The translations under genes and the position numbers were made by a program. This document shows positions 12,588 to 25,520 of a stretch of 64,000 nucleotides of DNA, in pieces. The DNA lies in NCBI GenBank assembly GCA_933228675.1, contig OW121744.1, positions 115,343,600 through 115,407,599 on the forward strand, read 5' to 3'. The DNA comes from Stomorhina lunata. Its lineage: Eukaryota > Arthropoda > Insecta > Diptera > Rhiniidae. How positions within the stretch are numbered: position 1 is the stretch's first letter; each line of letters starts with the position of its first letter. The notes below the pieces were generated by a model. The model saw only the letters and a program-made list of their open reading frames with translations. It was not told the origin of the DNA and ran no database searches.

Positions 12588-15500
12588 CTCAGTCCATGTC
12601 TTAGTATGTCTCAGTCTATATTTAAGTCTACGTCTTAGTCTATGTCTTAGGCTATGTCTTAGTCTATGTCTTTGTTTATGTCTTAGTCTATGTCTTAGTC
12701 TATGTCTTAGTCTATGTCTTAGTCTATGTCTTAGTCTATGCCTTAGTCTATGTCTTAGGCTATGTATTAGTCTATGTCTTAGTCTATGTCTTAGTCTATG
12801 TCTTAGTCTATGTCTTAGTCTATGCCTTAGTCTATGTCTTAGTCTATGTATTAGTCTATGTCTTAGTCTATGTCTTAGTCTATGCCTTAGTCTATGTCTT
12901 AGGCTATGTATTAGTCTATGTCTTAGTCTATGTCTTAGTCTATGTCTTAGTCTATGTCTTAGTCTATGCCTTAGTCTATGTCTTAGTCTATGTCTTGGTC
13001 TATGTCTTAGTCTATGTCTTAGTCTATGTCTTAGTCTATGTCTTAGTCTATGTCTTAGCCTATGTCTTAGTCTATGTCTTACTCTATGTCTTAGTCTATG
13101 CCTTAGTCTATGTCTTAGGCTATGTATTAGTCTATGTCTTAGTCTATGTCTTAGTCTATGTCTTAGTCTATGTCTTAGTCTATGTCTTAGTCTATGTCTT
13201 AGTCTATGCCTTAGTCTATGTCTTAGGCTATGTATTAGTCTATGTCTTAGTCTATGTCTTAGTCTATGTCTTAGTCTATGTCTTAGTCTATGCCTTAGTC
13301 TATGTCTTAGTCTATGTATTAGTCTATATCTTAGTCTATGTCTTAGTCTATGCCTTAGTCTATGTCTTAGGCTATGTATTAGTCTATGTCTTAGTCTATG
13401 TCTTAGTCTATGTCTTAGTCTATGTCTTAGTCTATGTCTTAGTCTATGTCTTAGTCTATGTCTTAGTCTATGCCTTAATCTATGTGTTAGTCTATGTCTT
13501 AGTCTATGTCTTAGTCTATGTCTTAGCCTATGTCTTAGTCTATGTCTTACTCTATGTCTTAGTCTATATCTTAGACCTTGTCTTAGTCTATGTCTTAGTC
13601 TATGTCTTAGTCTATGTCTTAGTCTATGTCTTAGTCTATGCCTTAGTCTATGTCTTAGGCTATGTATTAGTCTATGTCTTAGTCTATGTCTTAGTCTATG
13701 TCTTAGTCTATGTCTTAGTCTATGCCTTAGTCTATGTCTTAGTCTATGTATTAGTCTATGTCTTAGTCTTAGTCTATGTCTTAGTCTATGCCTTAGTCTA
13801 TGTTTTAGGCTATGTATTAGTCTATGTCTTAGTCTATGTCTTAGTCTATGTCTTAGTCTATGTCTTAGTCTATGCCTTAGTCTATGTCTTAGTCTATGTC
13901 TTAGTCTATGTCTTAGTCTATGTCTTAGCCTATGTTTTAGTCTATGTCTTACTCTATGTCTTAGTCTATATCTTAGACTATGTCTTAGTCTATGTCTTAG
14001 TCTATGTCTTAGTCTATGTCTTAGTCTATGTCTTAGTCTATGTCTTAGTCTATGTCTTAGTCTATGTCTTAGTCTATGTCTTAGTCTATGTCTTAGTCTA
14101 TGTCTTAGTCTATGTCTTGGCCTTTGTCTTGGTCTATGTCTTAGTCTATGTTTTAGGCTATGTCTTAGTCTATGTTTTAGTCTATGTCTTACTCTATGTC
14201 TTAGCCTTTGTCTTGGTCTATGCCTTAGTCTATGCCTTAATCTATGTGTTAGTCTATGTCTTAGTCTATGTCTTAGTCTATGTCTTAGTCTATGTCTTAG
14301 TCTATGTCTTAGTCTATGTCTTAGTCTATGTCTTAGTCTATGCCTTAATCTATGTGTTAGTCTATGTCTTAGTCTATGTCTTAGTCTATGTCTTAGCCTA
14401 TGTCTTAGTCTATGTCTTACTCTATGTCTTAGTCTATATCTTAGACTATGTCTTAGTCTATGTCTTAGTCTATGTCTTAGTCTATGTCTTAGTCTATGTC
14501 TTAGTCTATGCCTTAGTCTATGTCTTAGGCTATGTATTAGTCTATGTCTTAGTCTATGTCTTAGTCTATGTCTTAGTCTATGTCTTAGTCTATGCCTTAG
14601 TCTATGTCTTAGTCTATGTATTAGTCTATGTCTTAGTCTATGTCTTAGTCTATGCCTTAGTCTATGTTTTAGGCTATGTATTAGTCTATGTCTTAGTCTA
14701 TGTCTTAGTCTATGTCTTAGTCTATGTCTTAGTCTATGCCTTAGTCTATGTCTTAGTCTATGTCTTAGTCTATGTCTTAGTCTATGTCTTAGTCTATGTC
14801 TTAGCCTATGTTTTAGTCTATTTCTTATACTATATCTTAGTCTATATCTTAGACTATGTCTTAGTCTATGTCTTAGTCTATGTCTTAGTCTATGTCTTAG
14901 TCTATGTCTTAGTCTATGTCTTAGTCTATGTCTTAGTCTATGTCTTAGTCTATGTCTTAGTCTATGTCTTAGTCTATGTCTTAGTCTATGTCTTAGTCTA
15001 TGTCTTAGTCTATGTCTTAGTCTATGTCTTGGCCTTTGTCTTGGTCTATGTCTTAGTCTATGTTTTAGGCTATGTCTTAGTCTATGTTTTAGTCTATGTC
15101 TTACTCTATGTCTTAGCCTTTGTCTTGGTCTATGCCTTACTCTATGTCTTAGGCTATGCCTTAGTCTATGTCTTAGTCTGTGTCTTAGCCTATGTCTTGT
15201 TCAATGTCTTAGTCTGTGTCTTAGTCTATGTCTTAGCCTATGTCTTGGTCAATGTCTTAGTCTGTGTCTTAGTCTATGTCTTAGTCTATGTCTTAGTCTA
15301 TGTTTTAGTCTATATCTTAGTGTTTATCTTTGTCTTGATCTGTGTCTTAATCTATGTCTTAGTCTATGTCTTAGCCTATGTCTTATTCTATGTCTTATTA
15401 TATGTCTTAGTCTATGTCTTGGCCTATGTATTCGTCTATGTCTTAGTCAATGTCTTAGTTTATGTCTTAGCCTACGTCTTGGTCTATGTTTTGGTCTATG

Positions 15501-15692
15501 TCTTAGCCTATGTCTTAGCCTAAGTCTTAGTCTATGTCTTAGCCTATGTCTTAGTCTATGTCTTGGTCTATGTCTATATCTTAGTCTATACCTTAGTCTA
15601 TGTCTATATCTTAGTCCATGTCTTACGCTATATCTTACTTTATGTCTTAGTCTGTGTCTTAGTCTATGTCTTAGTTTATGCCATAGCCTATC
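12588..15692 (+). repeat. 12-bp satellite array A4 (plus orientation, variant-rich)
   Basis: About 259 units, the most heterogeneous of the six arrays. Unit variants tatgcc, ggctatgtatt, tagcctatg, cttactc and tatatcttagac recur in the same order many times (for example near 12740, 13110, 13350, 13640, 14510 and 14670), forming a complex higher-order repeat of variable length. The last 400 bp (15280-15692) are strongly degenerate. The long open frame (12995-15523) is a repeating Tyr-Val-Leu-Val-type string created by the 12-bp period. Confidence 0.97.
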
Positions 15693-17044
15693 TTTTATAA
15701 CCCTTATCTATAAAAACGCTTTTTGCCCTTTGTTAAAGTTGTGAGTGTGTGTGAAAGTGTGTGAAACTATTACATTTATATATTTCTTCAATTTACTTGC
15801 AAAGGATAATTAAAATTAAATAAAGTTAAGTTTCTTATTTTACTCCTTTTGCTGCAGTATTTGGTCTAAATATTTTAGTAGTTCTTCTTTCTGTTTTTTT
15901 TTTTCAATTTGGCTTTAGAATTTAGAAAAAAGGAATGAAGATAAATAAAATTTCAAGTTGTGAGAAAAAAAAGGGAAATATACAAATACAAAGTAATTTG
16001 TTTGAAATCGTTTTTTCCGACAAACTTCTATTTACAAAAGGTAATGAGGTAAACTAAAGGGAATAAAGGGAAAAAATGGCAATTAACTAATTTTAATGAA
16101 ATTTAATTGGATTAGATTTTTATACAAAAACAGAAAAAAATTAAATGGTATCTAGATAAAGGATTGGTGAAAAGATGGTCAATGAAAAATTCTAGTGAAT
16201 TGTCTTAACAAAAAGATGATGATTATTAAAAAGGCTTATAAAAATATAGCTCTTTAGTTAAAAAAGGTTTAAAAGAATTAGTTCCTTTTTAACAATATTT
16301 AAATTGTTAGTATTTTCTTTAAATTTATTTTACTTAGGCTCCTGCAGACTAAGGCAATACTTTCATTGTATCTTTAAAAACATATTGATCTAGCCAATAA
16401 AACTAATTCGTTCTTTGCTGACAACACTTCAGATAAAAACGTGTCCTTGTTTTCTAATTCTGATGGATACACAACAGAAATGATTTCCAACCAAACAAAA
16501 AAAGGACAACATCAATTTTGATGCCAAAAATATATAATCGAGGACAAGCTAGTAAATTGAAAATGACCAAAAGGACCCAGAACAAAGGAGTACAGAAAAA
16601 TTGGCAACAAACTAGAAAAATGAAAAAAAAGTAAAACGTGTTACAAATAATCGACATAGAAAACATAACCTCACTTGATGTTTTCCTAATCGATGAGAAG
16701 CAGAAAAAGGCCAAAGACTGATTGCACGCACACAAACAAAAAACATATGTATGATATTTGATTGAAGGGGATGTTGCGGAAATGGCTGGGAGCAAAAAAA
16801 AAATTGAGGGTAATCAAATAAAATCTAAATCTATCAATGGGTCAAAAGAAATCAAGAAGAAGCCGTTTATTTACATTTGCTATCATGTGTTTAGTAGTAA
16901 AATCAAAACATATATTGGAAAGGTTTACACTGAACTGTTATTTTTTACTGCTGAGTGAAGCAATTTTTCTTTTCTAGATAGTCAGTAAAAATGTTATCTT
17001 ATAGAGACAGACAGAAGACTAAGGCACTGACAAAAATATTAAAT
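15693..17044. other. AT-rich spacer
   Basis: Unique A/T-rich sequence between oppositely oriented arrays A4 and A5. No gene or mobile element could be supported. Confidence 0.6.
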
Positions 17045-20000
17045 AAGTCGTAGACTTAAACATAGAGTAAGATATAGACTAAGACATAGACTAAAACATG
17101 ACAGAGACATTGACATAGTCTAAGACATAGACTAAGATATAGACTTAGACATTTAATAAGACATAGACATAGACTAAGACATAGACTAAGACATAGACTA
17201 AGACATAGGCTAAGACATAGACTAAGACATAGGCTAAGACATAGGCTAAGACATAGGCTAAGACATAGACCAAGACATAGACCAAGACGTAGGCTAAGAC
17301 ATAGACTAAGACATTGACCAAGACATAGGCTAAGACACAGACTAAGACATAGACTAAGACATAGACTAAAACATAGACTAAGACATAGACTAAGACATAG
17401 ACTAAGACATAGAATAAGACATAGACTAAGACATAGACTAAGACATAGACTAAGACATAGACTAAGACATAGACTAAGACATAAACTAAGACATAGACTA
17501 AGACATAGACTAAGACATAGACTAAGACATAGACTAAGACATAGACTAAGACATAGACTAACCCATAGACTAAAACATAGACTAAGACATAGACTAAGAC
17601 ATAGACTAAGACATAGACTAAGACATAGACTAAGACATAGACTAAGACATAGACTAAGACATAGACTAAGACATAGGCTAAGACATAGACTAAGACATAG
17701 ACTAAGACATTGACTAAGACATAGACTAAGACATAGGCTAAGACATAGACTAAGACATAGACTAAGACATAGACTAAGACATAGACTAAGACATATACTA
17801 AGACATAAACTAAGACATAGACTAAGACATAGACTAAGACATAGACTAAGACATAGACTAAGACATAAACTAAGACATAGACTAAGACATAGACTAAGAC
17901 ATAGACTAAGACATAGACTAAGACATAGACTAAGACATAGACTAACCCATAGACTAAAACATAGACTAAGACATAGACTAAGACATAGACTAAGACATAG
18001 ACTAAGACATAGACTAAGACATAGACTAAGACATAGACTAAGACATAGGCTAAGACATAGACTAAGACATAGACTAAGACATTGACTAAGACATAGACTA
18101 AGACATAGGCTAAGACATAGACTAAGACATAGACTAAGACATAGACTAAGACATAGACTAAGACATATACTAAGACATAAACTAAGACATAGACTAAGAC
18201 ATAGACTAAGACATAGACTAAGATATAGACTAAGACATAGACTAAGACATAGACTAAGACATAGACTAAGACATAGACAAAGACATACACAAAGACATAG
18301 ACTAAGACATAGACTAAGACATAGACTAAGACATAGACTAAGACATAGACTAAGACATAGACTAAGACATAGACTAAGACATAGACTAAGACATAGACTA
18401 AGACATAGACTAAGACATAAACTAAGACATAGACTAAGACATAGACTAAGACATAGACTAAGACATAGACTAAGACATAGACTAAGACATAGACTAAGAC
18501 ATAGACTAAGACATAGACTAAGACATAGACTAAGACATAGACTAACCCATAGACTAAAACATAGACTAAGACATAGACTAAGACATAGACTAAGACATAG
18601 ACTAAGACATAGACTAAGACATAGACTAAGACATAGGCTAAGACATAGGCTAAGACATAGACTAAGACATAGACTAAGACATTGACTAAGACATAGACTA
18701 AGACATAGGCTAAGACATAGACTAAGACATAGACTAAGACATAGACTAAGACATAGACTAAGACATATACTAAGACATAAACTAAGACATAGACTAAGAC
18801 ATAGACTAAGACATAGACTAAGATATAGACTAAGACATAGACTAAGACATAGACTAAGACATAGACTAAGACATAGACAAAGACATAGACTAAGACATAG
18901 ACTAAGACATAGACTAAGACATAGACTAAGACATAGACTAAGACATAGACTAAGACATAGACTAAGACATAGACTAAGACATAGACTAAGACATAGACTA
19001 AGACATAGACTAAGACATAGACTAAGACATAGACTAAGACATAAACTAAGACATAGACTAAGACATAGACTAAGACATAGACTAAGACATTGACTAAGAC
19101 ATAGACTAAGACATAGACTAAGACATAGACTAAGACATAGACTAAGACATAGACTAAGACATAGACTAAGACATAGACTAAGACATAGACCAAGACATAG
19201 ACTAAGACATAGACTAAGACATAGACTAAGACATAGACTAAGACATAGACTAAGACATAGACTAAGACATAAACTAAGACATAGACTAAGACATAGACTA
19301 AGACATAGACTAAGACATAGACTAAGACATAGACTAAGACATAGACTAAGACATAGACTAAGACATAGACTAAGACATAAACTAAGACATAGACTAAGAC
19401 ATAGACTAAGACATAGACTAAGACATAGACTAAGACATAGACTAAGACATAGACTAAGACATAGACTAAGACATAGACTAAGACATAGACTAAGACATAG
19501 ACTAAGACATAGACTAAGACATAGACTAAGACATAGACTAAGACATAGACTAAGACATAGACTAAGACATAGACTAAGACATAAACTAAGACATAGACTA
19601 AGACATAGACTAAGACATAGACTAAGACATAGACTAAGACATAGACTAAGACATAGACTAAGACATAGACTAAGACATAGACTAAGACATAGACTAAGAC
19701 ATAGACTAAGACATAAACTAAGACATAGACTAAGACATAGACTAAGACATAGACTAAGACATAGACTAAGACATAGACTAAGACATAGACTAAGACATAG
19801 ACTAAGACATAAACTAAGACATAGACTAAGACATAGACTAAGACATAGACTAAGACATAGACTAAGACATAGACTAAGACATAGACTAAGACATAAACTA
19901 AGACATAGACTAAGACATAGACTAAGACATAGACTAAGACATAGACTAAGACATAGACTAAGACATAGACTAAGACATAGACTAAGACATAGACTAAGAC

Positions 20001-20552
20001 ATAGACTAAGACATAGACTAAGACATAGACTAAGACATAGACTAAGACATAGACTAAGACATAGACTAAGACATAGACTAAGACATAGACTAAGACATAG
20101 ACTAAGACATAGACTAAGACATAGACTAAGACATAGACTAAGACATAGACTAAGACATAGACTAAGACATAGACTAAGACATAGACTAAGACATAGACTA
20201 AGACATAGACTAAGACATAGACTAAGACATAAACTAAGACATAAACTAAGACATAGACTAAGACATAGACATAGACTAAGACATAGACTAAGACATAGAC
20301 TAAGACATAGACTAAGACATAGACTAAGACATAGACTAAGACATAGACTAAGACATAGACTAAGACATAGACTAAGACATAGACTAAGACATAGACTAAG
20401 ACATAGACTAAAACATAGACTAAGACATAGACTAAGACATAGACTAAGACATAGACTAAGACATAGACTAAGACATAGACTAAGACATAGACTAAGACAT
20501 AGACTAAGACATAGACTAAGACATAGACTTAGACATAGACTAAGGCATAGGA
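17045..20552 (-). repeat. 12-bp satellite array A5 (minus orientation)
   Basis: About 290 units of GACTAAGACATA. The left 300 bp are variant-rich and irregular. The part from 19200 to 20520 is almost uniform, with ataaac variants. A marker pair (acccat followed by aaaacatag) occurs at 17561, 17945 and 18545, so blocks of 384 and 600 bp (32 and 50 units) have been duplicated. The 682-residue open frame on the minus strand is the Tyr-Val-Leu-Val artefact. Confidence 0.98.
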
Positions 20553-22325
20553 TTATCTGGAATAGGCTATTTCTTACTCTATTGTTACAAGCCTATGTAA
20601 AGCTTTTCATTACGAAACCACGCCAAGATCTTAGTAAATGTTTTTTATTTTTAATACTTAAAGCATCTGCACCATTGACACTATTTCCGTATCTAGAAAC
20701 CTCGAAAAATTAAGTAAGGTTTTTAAATGAAAGACTTCTGGGTTTTTATATACAGGTAATGGTAAGCTCTAATCCTGTTTCCTTAAAAACGTACAGTCCT
20801 AGTAATTTTCTGTCTCCTTGTTATCAGAATGTTAATCATTTCATCATCATTGTTTTTTTTTGTCTTAAGAAATTTCATAAATTTATTTTTTGATAACATT
20901 TTATTACATTCGCTGATGACACAAACGACTAAATATTTAACTATTTTGAACTTTTTCTTTTTGCAATGAATATCAAATAAATTCCGTCACTTGATTTTTA
21001 ATTAATTTCATTTAATTCCTTGCAATGACCTTTTTCTAGGAAATAGGTACAATCAAGATATTTATTTGAAAAAACGGAAGGAAAATCTTTGCATTTCTTG
21101 AGTCAAAGTTTTCTAATTCACCTTTTAACATTTCTTGGCCTTATCTCCAATCTTTGAAGCAAAAGAAAAAAAAAACTTAGTAAATGAATAGGGAAATGAA
21201 AAAAAAATCGTATCTAAATAAATAAGTAGAAGAAAGTGTTATTTAACTTTTCTTTTAGTTTCCATTTTTTCTCGCTCCTTTGGCAAAAGGCAGCAATTAT
21301 TTTAATGAATCCAATGACAGGATTATTCAACACGCAAAGAATGAAATCTTTATCCTTTTAAGTAAATTTAAATATATTATGTTAAAGGAAACACTCTGGG
21401 TGCAGAGTGAATATGAAGAGCTGAAAAATTTAGGAACTATGAAAATATTCAGCAAAATTCTACAATTACTTCTCAGAAAATGTATTAAAATTTTCTTTAA
21501 CCCATTGTGCAGTGTCTTTGCTAACTGGACTTTAAGCTGAAAATGTTAACGTTGTCAACAAAAAAAAATCTTTAAACATCCTTATAATGTAAACTATGTA
21601 TTTACCTACACATTATACATACAAAAGTAGAAATAATATGTCCTTGTAAGTCTTGTATCCTGGCTCTCTAAAAATAAAGCTACAAACTCTATTTACACAA
21701 ATTAAGAAAATAATTTTCTACAGATTTAACTTTACGTTCATTTTCATGTGAATGAGTTTGCTCTCATGTAAATAAATTTTTTACACAAACTCTAAATCTA
21801 GACACACACATACCTTCGTATACTTATACATACACACATACATTAGTATATTCGAGTAGTCTTTTAATACTTGAAAATCCTTTTTCTTCTTTTTCTTAAT
21901 TAAGTTCAACTGCCGGTAGAAGTAAAAATGTTTGCAAAGAAAAAAAATTAAAAAAACAATTTATTCGTTTTTGTAACTAAAACAATTTAAAACTAAAATT
22001 TATTTCTTTTTGATTTTCTTGTTGTTTCTTTTTTTCACGTGTAATTCACGCTTTAAACTCGCGGTACTTAGGAAAAACTCATTATCCTGGCAGCATTTGT
22101 TGGTAGTTATTGTAGCTAAAGTAAGATACATTTTCGTGCAATTATTTTGCTAAAGAGAGAATTTTTGCAGTTCTTAAGTTTTTTTTTCTTCTAAATTTTG
22201 CAATTAATCTAAGGGTTGTTGTTATGCTGTGAGCCAAAGGATAGGTGTCCTTAAGGGAGTATTAACAAAGGTGTTTCCTTTCTTTTTCTTAATCGAATAT
22301 CTGTCTTTTTTTGTACCATATATTA
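20553..22325. other. AT-rich spacer
   Basis: Unique sequence between arrays A5 (-) and A6 (+). An 86-codon open frame at 21280-21540 has no recognisable domain, and its composition matches the surrounding AT-rich DNA, so I do not call it a gene. Confidence 0.55.
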
Positions 22326-25300
22326 TATCTAAGTCTTAAAGTAAGTCTCAGTCTATGACTTAGCCTATGTCTTGATCTATGTCTTAGTCTGTGTCTTAGT
22401 CTATATCTTAGTCTATGTCTTAGTCTATGACTTAGCCTATGTCTTGATCTATGCCTTAGTCTATGTCTTGGTCTATATCTTAGACTAAGTCTTAGTCTAT
22501 GCCTTAGTCTATGTCTTAGTCTATGTCTTAGTCTATGTCTTAGTCTATGTCTTGGTCTATGCCTTAGTCTATGTCTTAGTCTATGTCTTAATCTATGTCT
22601 TAGTCTATGTCTTAGTCTATGTCTTAGTCTATGTCTTAGTCTATGTCTTAGTCTATGTCTTAGTCTATGTCTTAGTCTATGTCTTAGTCTATGTCTTAGT
22701 CTATGTCTTAGTCTATATCTTAGTCTATGTCTTACTCTATGTCTTAGTCTATATCTTAGTCAATGTCTTAGTCTATGTCTTAGTCTATGTTTAAGTCTAT
22801 GTCTTAGTCTATGTCATAGTCTATGTCTTAGTCTATGTCTTAGTCTATGTCTTAGTCTATGTCTTAGTCTATGTCTTAGTCTATGTCTTAGTCTATGTCT
22901 TAGTCTATGTCTTAGTCTATGTCTTAGTCTATGTCTTAGTCTATGTCTTAGTCCATGTCTTAGTCTATGTCTTAGTCTATGTCTTAGTCTATGTCTTAGT
23001 CTATATCTTAGTCTATGTCTTACTCTATGTCTTAGTCTATATCTTAGTCTATGTCTTAGTCTATGTCTTACTCTTTGTTTAAGTCTATGTCTTAGTCTAT
23101 GTCATAGTCTATGTCTTTGTCTATGTCCTAGTCTATGTCTTAGTCTATGTCTTGGTCTTTATCTTAGACTAAGTCTTAGTCTATACCTTAGTCTATGTGT
23201 TAGTCTATGTCTATGTCTTAGTCTATGTCTTAGTCTATGTCTTAGTCTATGTCTTAGTCTATGTCTTAGTCTATGTCTTAGTCTATGTCTTAGTCTATGT
23301 CTTAGTCTATGTCTTAGTCTATGTCTTAGTCTATGTCTTAGTCTATGTCTTAGTCTATGTCTTATTCTATGTCTTAGTCTATGTCTTAGTCTATGTCTTA
23401 GTCTACGTCTTAGTCAATGTCTTAGTCTATGTCTTACCCTATATCTTAGTCTATGTCTTAGTCTATGTCTTAGTCTATGTCTTAGTCTATGTCTTAGTCT
23501 ATGTCTTAGTCTATGTCTTAGTCTATGTCTTAGTCTATGTCTTAGTCTATGTCTTAGTCTATGTCTTAGTCTATGTCTTAGTCTATGTCTTAGTCTATGT
23601 CTTAGTCTATGTCTTAGTCTATGTCTTAGTCTATGTCTTAGTCTATGTCTTAGTCTATGTCTTAGTCTATGTCTTAGTCTATGTCTTAGTCTATATCTTA
23701 GTCTATGTCTTAGTCTATGTCTTAGTCTATGTCTTAGTCTATGTCTTAGTCTATGTCTTAGTCTATGTCTTAGTCTATGTCTTAGTCTATGTCTTAGTCT
23801 ATGTCTTAGTCTATGTCTTAGTCTATGTCTTAGTCTATGTCTTAGTCTATGTCTTAGTCTATGTCTTAGTCTATGTCTTAGTCTATGTCTTAGTCTATGT
23901 CTTAGTCTATGTCTTAGTCTATGTCTTAGTCTATGTCTTAGTCTATGTCTTAGTCTATGTCTTAGTCTATGTCTTAGTCTATGTCTTAGTCTATGTCTTA
24001 GTCTATGTCTTAGTCTATGTCTTAGTCTATGTCTTAGTCTATGTCTTAGTCTATGTCTTAGTCTATGTCTTAGTCTATGTCTTAGTCTATGTCTTATTCT
24101 ATGTCTTAGTCCATGTCTTAGTCTATGTCTTAGTCTATGTCTTAGTCTATGTCTTAGTCTATGTCTTAGTCTATGTCTTAGTCTATGTCTTAGTCTATGT
24201 CTTAGTCTATGTCTTAGTCTATGTCTTAGTCTATGTCTTAGTCTATGTCTTAGTCTATGTCTTAGTCTATGTCTTAGTCTATGTCTTAGTCTATGTCTTA
24301 GTCTATGTCTTAGTCTATGTCTTAGTCTATGTCTTAGTCTATGTCTTAGTCTATGTCTTAGTCTATGTCTTAGTCTATGTCTTAGTCTATGTCTTAGTCT
24401 ATGTCTTAGTCTATGTCTTAGTCTATATCTTAGTCTATGTCTTAGTCTATGTCTTAGTCTATGTCTTAGTCTATGTCTTAGTCTATGTCTTAGTCTATGT
24501 CTTAGTCTATGTCTTAGTCTATGTCTTAGTCTATGTCTTAGTCTATGTCTTAGTCTATGTCTTAGTCTATGTCTTAGTCTATGTCTTAGTCTATGTCTTA
24601 GTCTATGTCTTAGTCTATGTCTTAGTCTATGTCTTAGTCTATGTCTTAGTCTATGTCTTAGTCTATGTCTTAGTCTATGTCTTAGTCTATGTCTTAGTCT
24701 ATGTCTTAGTCTATGTCTTAGTCTATGTCTTAGTCTATGTCTTAGTCTATGTCTTAGTCTATGTCTTAGTCTATGTCTTAGTCTATGTCTTAGTCTATGT
24801 CTTAGTCTATGTCTTAGTCTATGTCTTAGTCTATGTCTTAGTCTATGTCTTAGTCTATGTCTTAGTCTATGTCTTAGTCTATGTCTTAGTCTATGTCTTA
24901 GTCTATGTCTTAGTCTATGTCTTAGTCTATGTCTTAGTCTATGTCTTAGTCTATGTCTTAGTCTATGTCTTAGTCTATGTCTTAGTCTATGTCTTAGTCT
25001 ATGTCTTAGTCTATGTCTTAGTCTATGTCTTAGTCTATGTCTTAGTCTATGTCTTAGTCTATGTCTTAGTCTATGTCTTAGTCTATGTCTTAGTCTATGT
25101 CTTAGTCTATGTCTTAGTCTATGTCTTAGTCTATGTCTTAGTCTATGTCTTAGTCTATGTCTTAGTCTATGTCTTAGTCTATGTCTTAGTCTATGTCTTA
25201 GTCTATGTCTTAGTCTATGTCTTAGTCTATGTCTTAGTCTATGTCTTAGTCTATGTCTTAGTCTATGTCTTAGTCTATGTCTTAGTCTATGTCTTATTCT

Positions 25301-25520
25301 ATGTCTTAGTCCATGTCTTAGTCTATGTCTTAGTCTATGTCTTAGTCTATGTCTTAGTCTATGTCTTAGTCTATGTCTTAGTCTATGTCTTAGTCTATGT
25401 CTTAGTCTATGTCTTATTGTATGTCTTAGTCTATGTCTTAGTCTATTTCTAGGTCTATGCCTTACTCTATGTCTCACTCTATATTTTAGTCTATATCATA
25501 GCCAATGTCTTTGTTTATGT
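22326..25520 (+). repeat. 12-bp satellite array A6 (plus orientation)
   Basis: About 266 units of TATGTCTTAGTC. The left 900 bp are variable; 23200-25400 is nearly perfect. A rare marker (cttattc followed by agtccatg) occurs at 24093 and again exactly 1200 bp later at 25293, which equals 100 units. Two long frames on opposite strands are both open here (Tyr-Val-Leu-Val on +, Arg-His-Arg-Leu on -), as expected from a 12-bp period without stops in those frames. Confidence 0.98.

Noticed and set aside
12995..15523. 842-codon open frame on + (Tyr-Val-Leu-Val-type repeats)
   Set aside because: It lies wholly in a 12-bp satellite; a period divisible by 3 with no stop in the unit keeps one frame open. 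Unit variants change amino acids freely and there is no splice or start context. Similar frames at 4099-4596, 5601-6269, 9049-9324, 17145-19193, 22552-22794 and 23197-25452 are rejected for the same reason.
21280..21540. 86-codon open frame on +
   Set aside because: It has AT-rich composition like its flanks, no recognisable domain and no splice signals. Chance frames of this length are expected in 64 kb.
23414..25477. 687-codon minus-strand open frame (Arg-His-Arg-Leu repeats)
   Set aside because: It is the opposite strand of the same 12-bp array; two opposed long frames over the same repeat show that both are periodicity artefacts.
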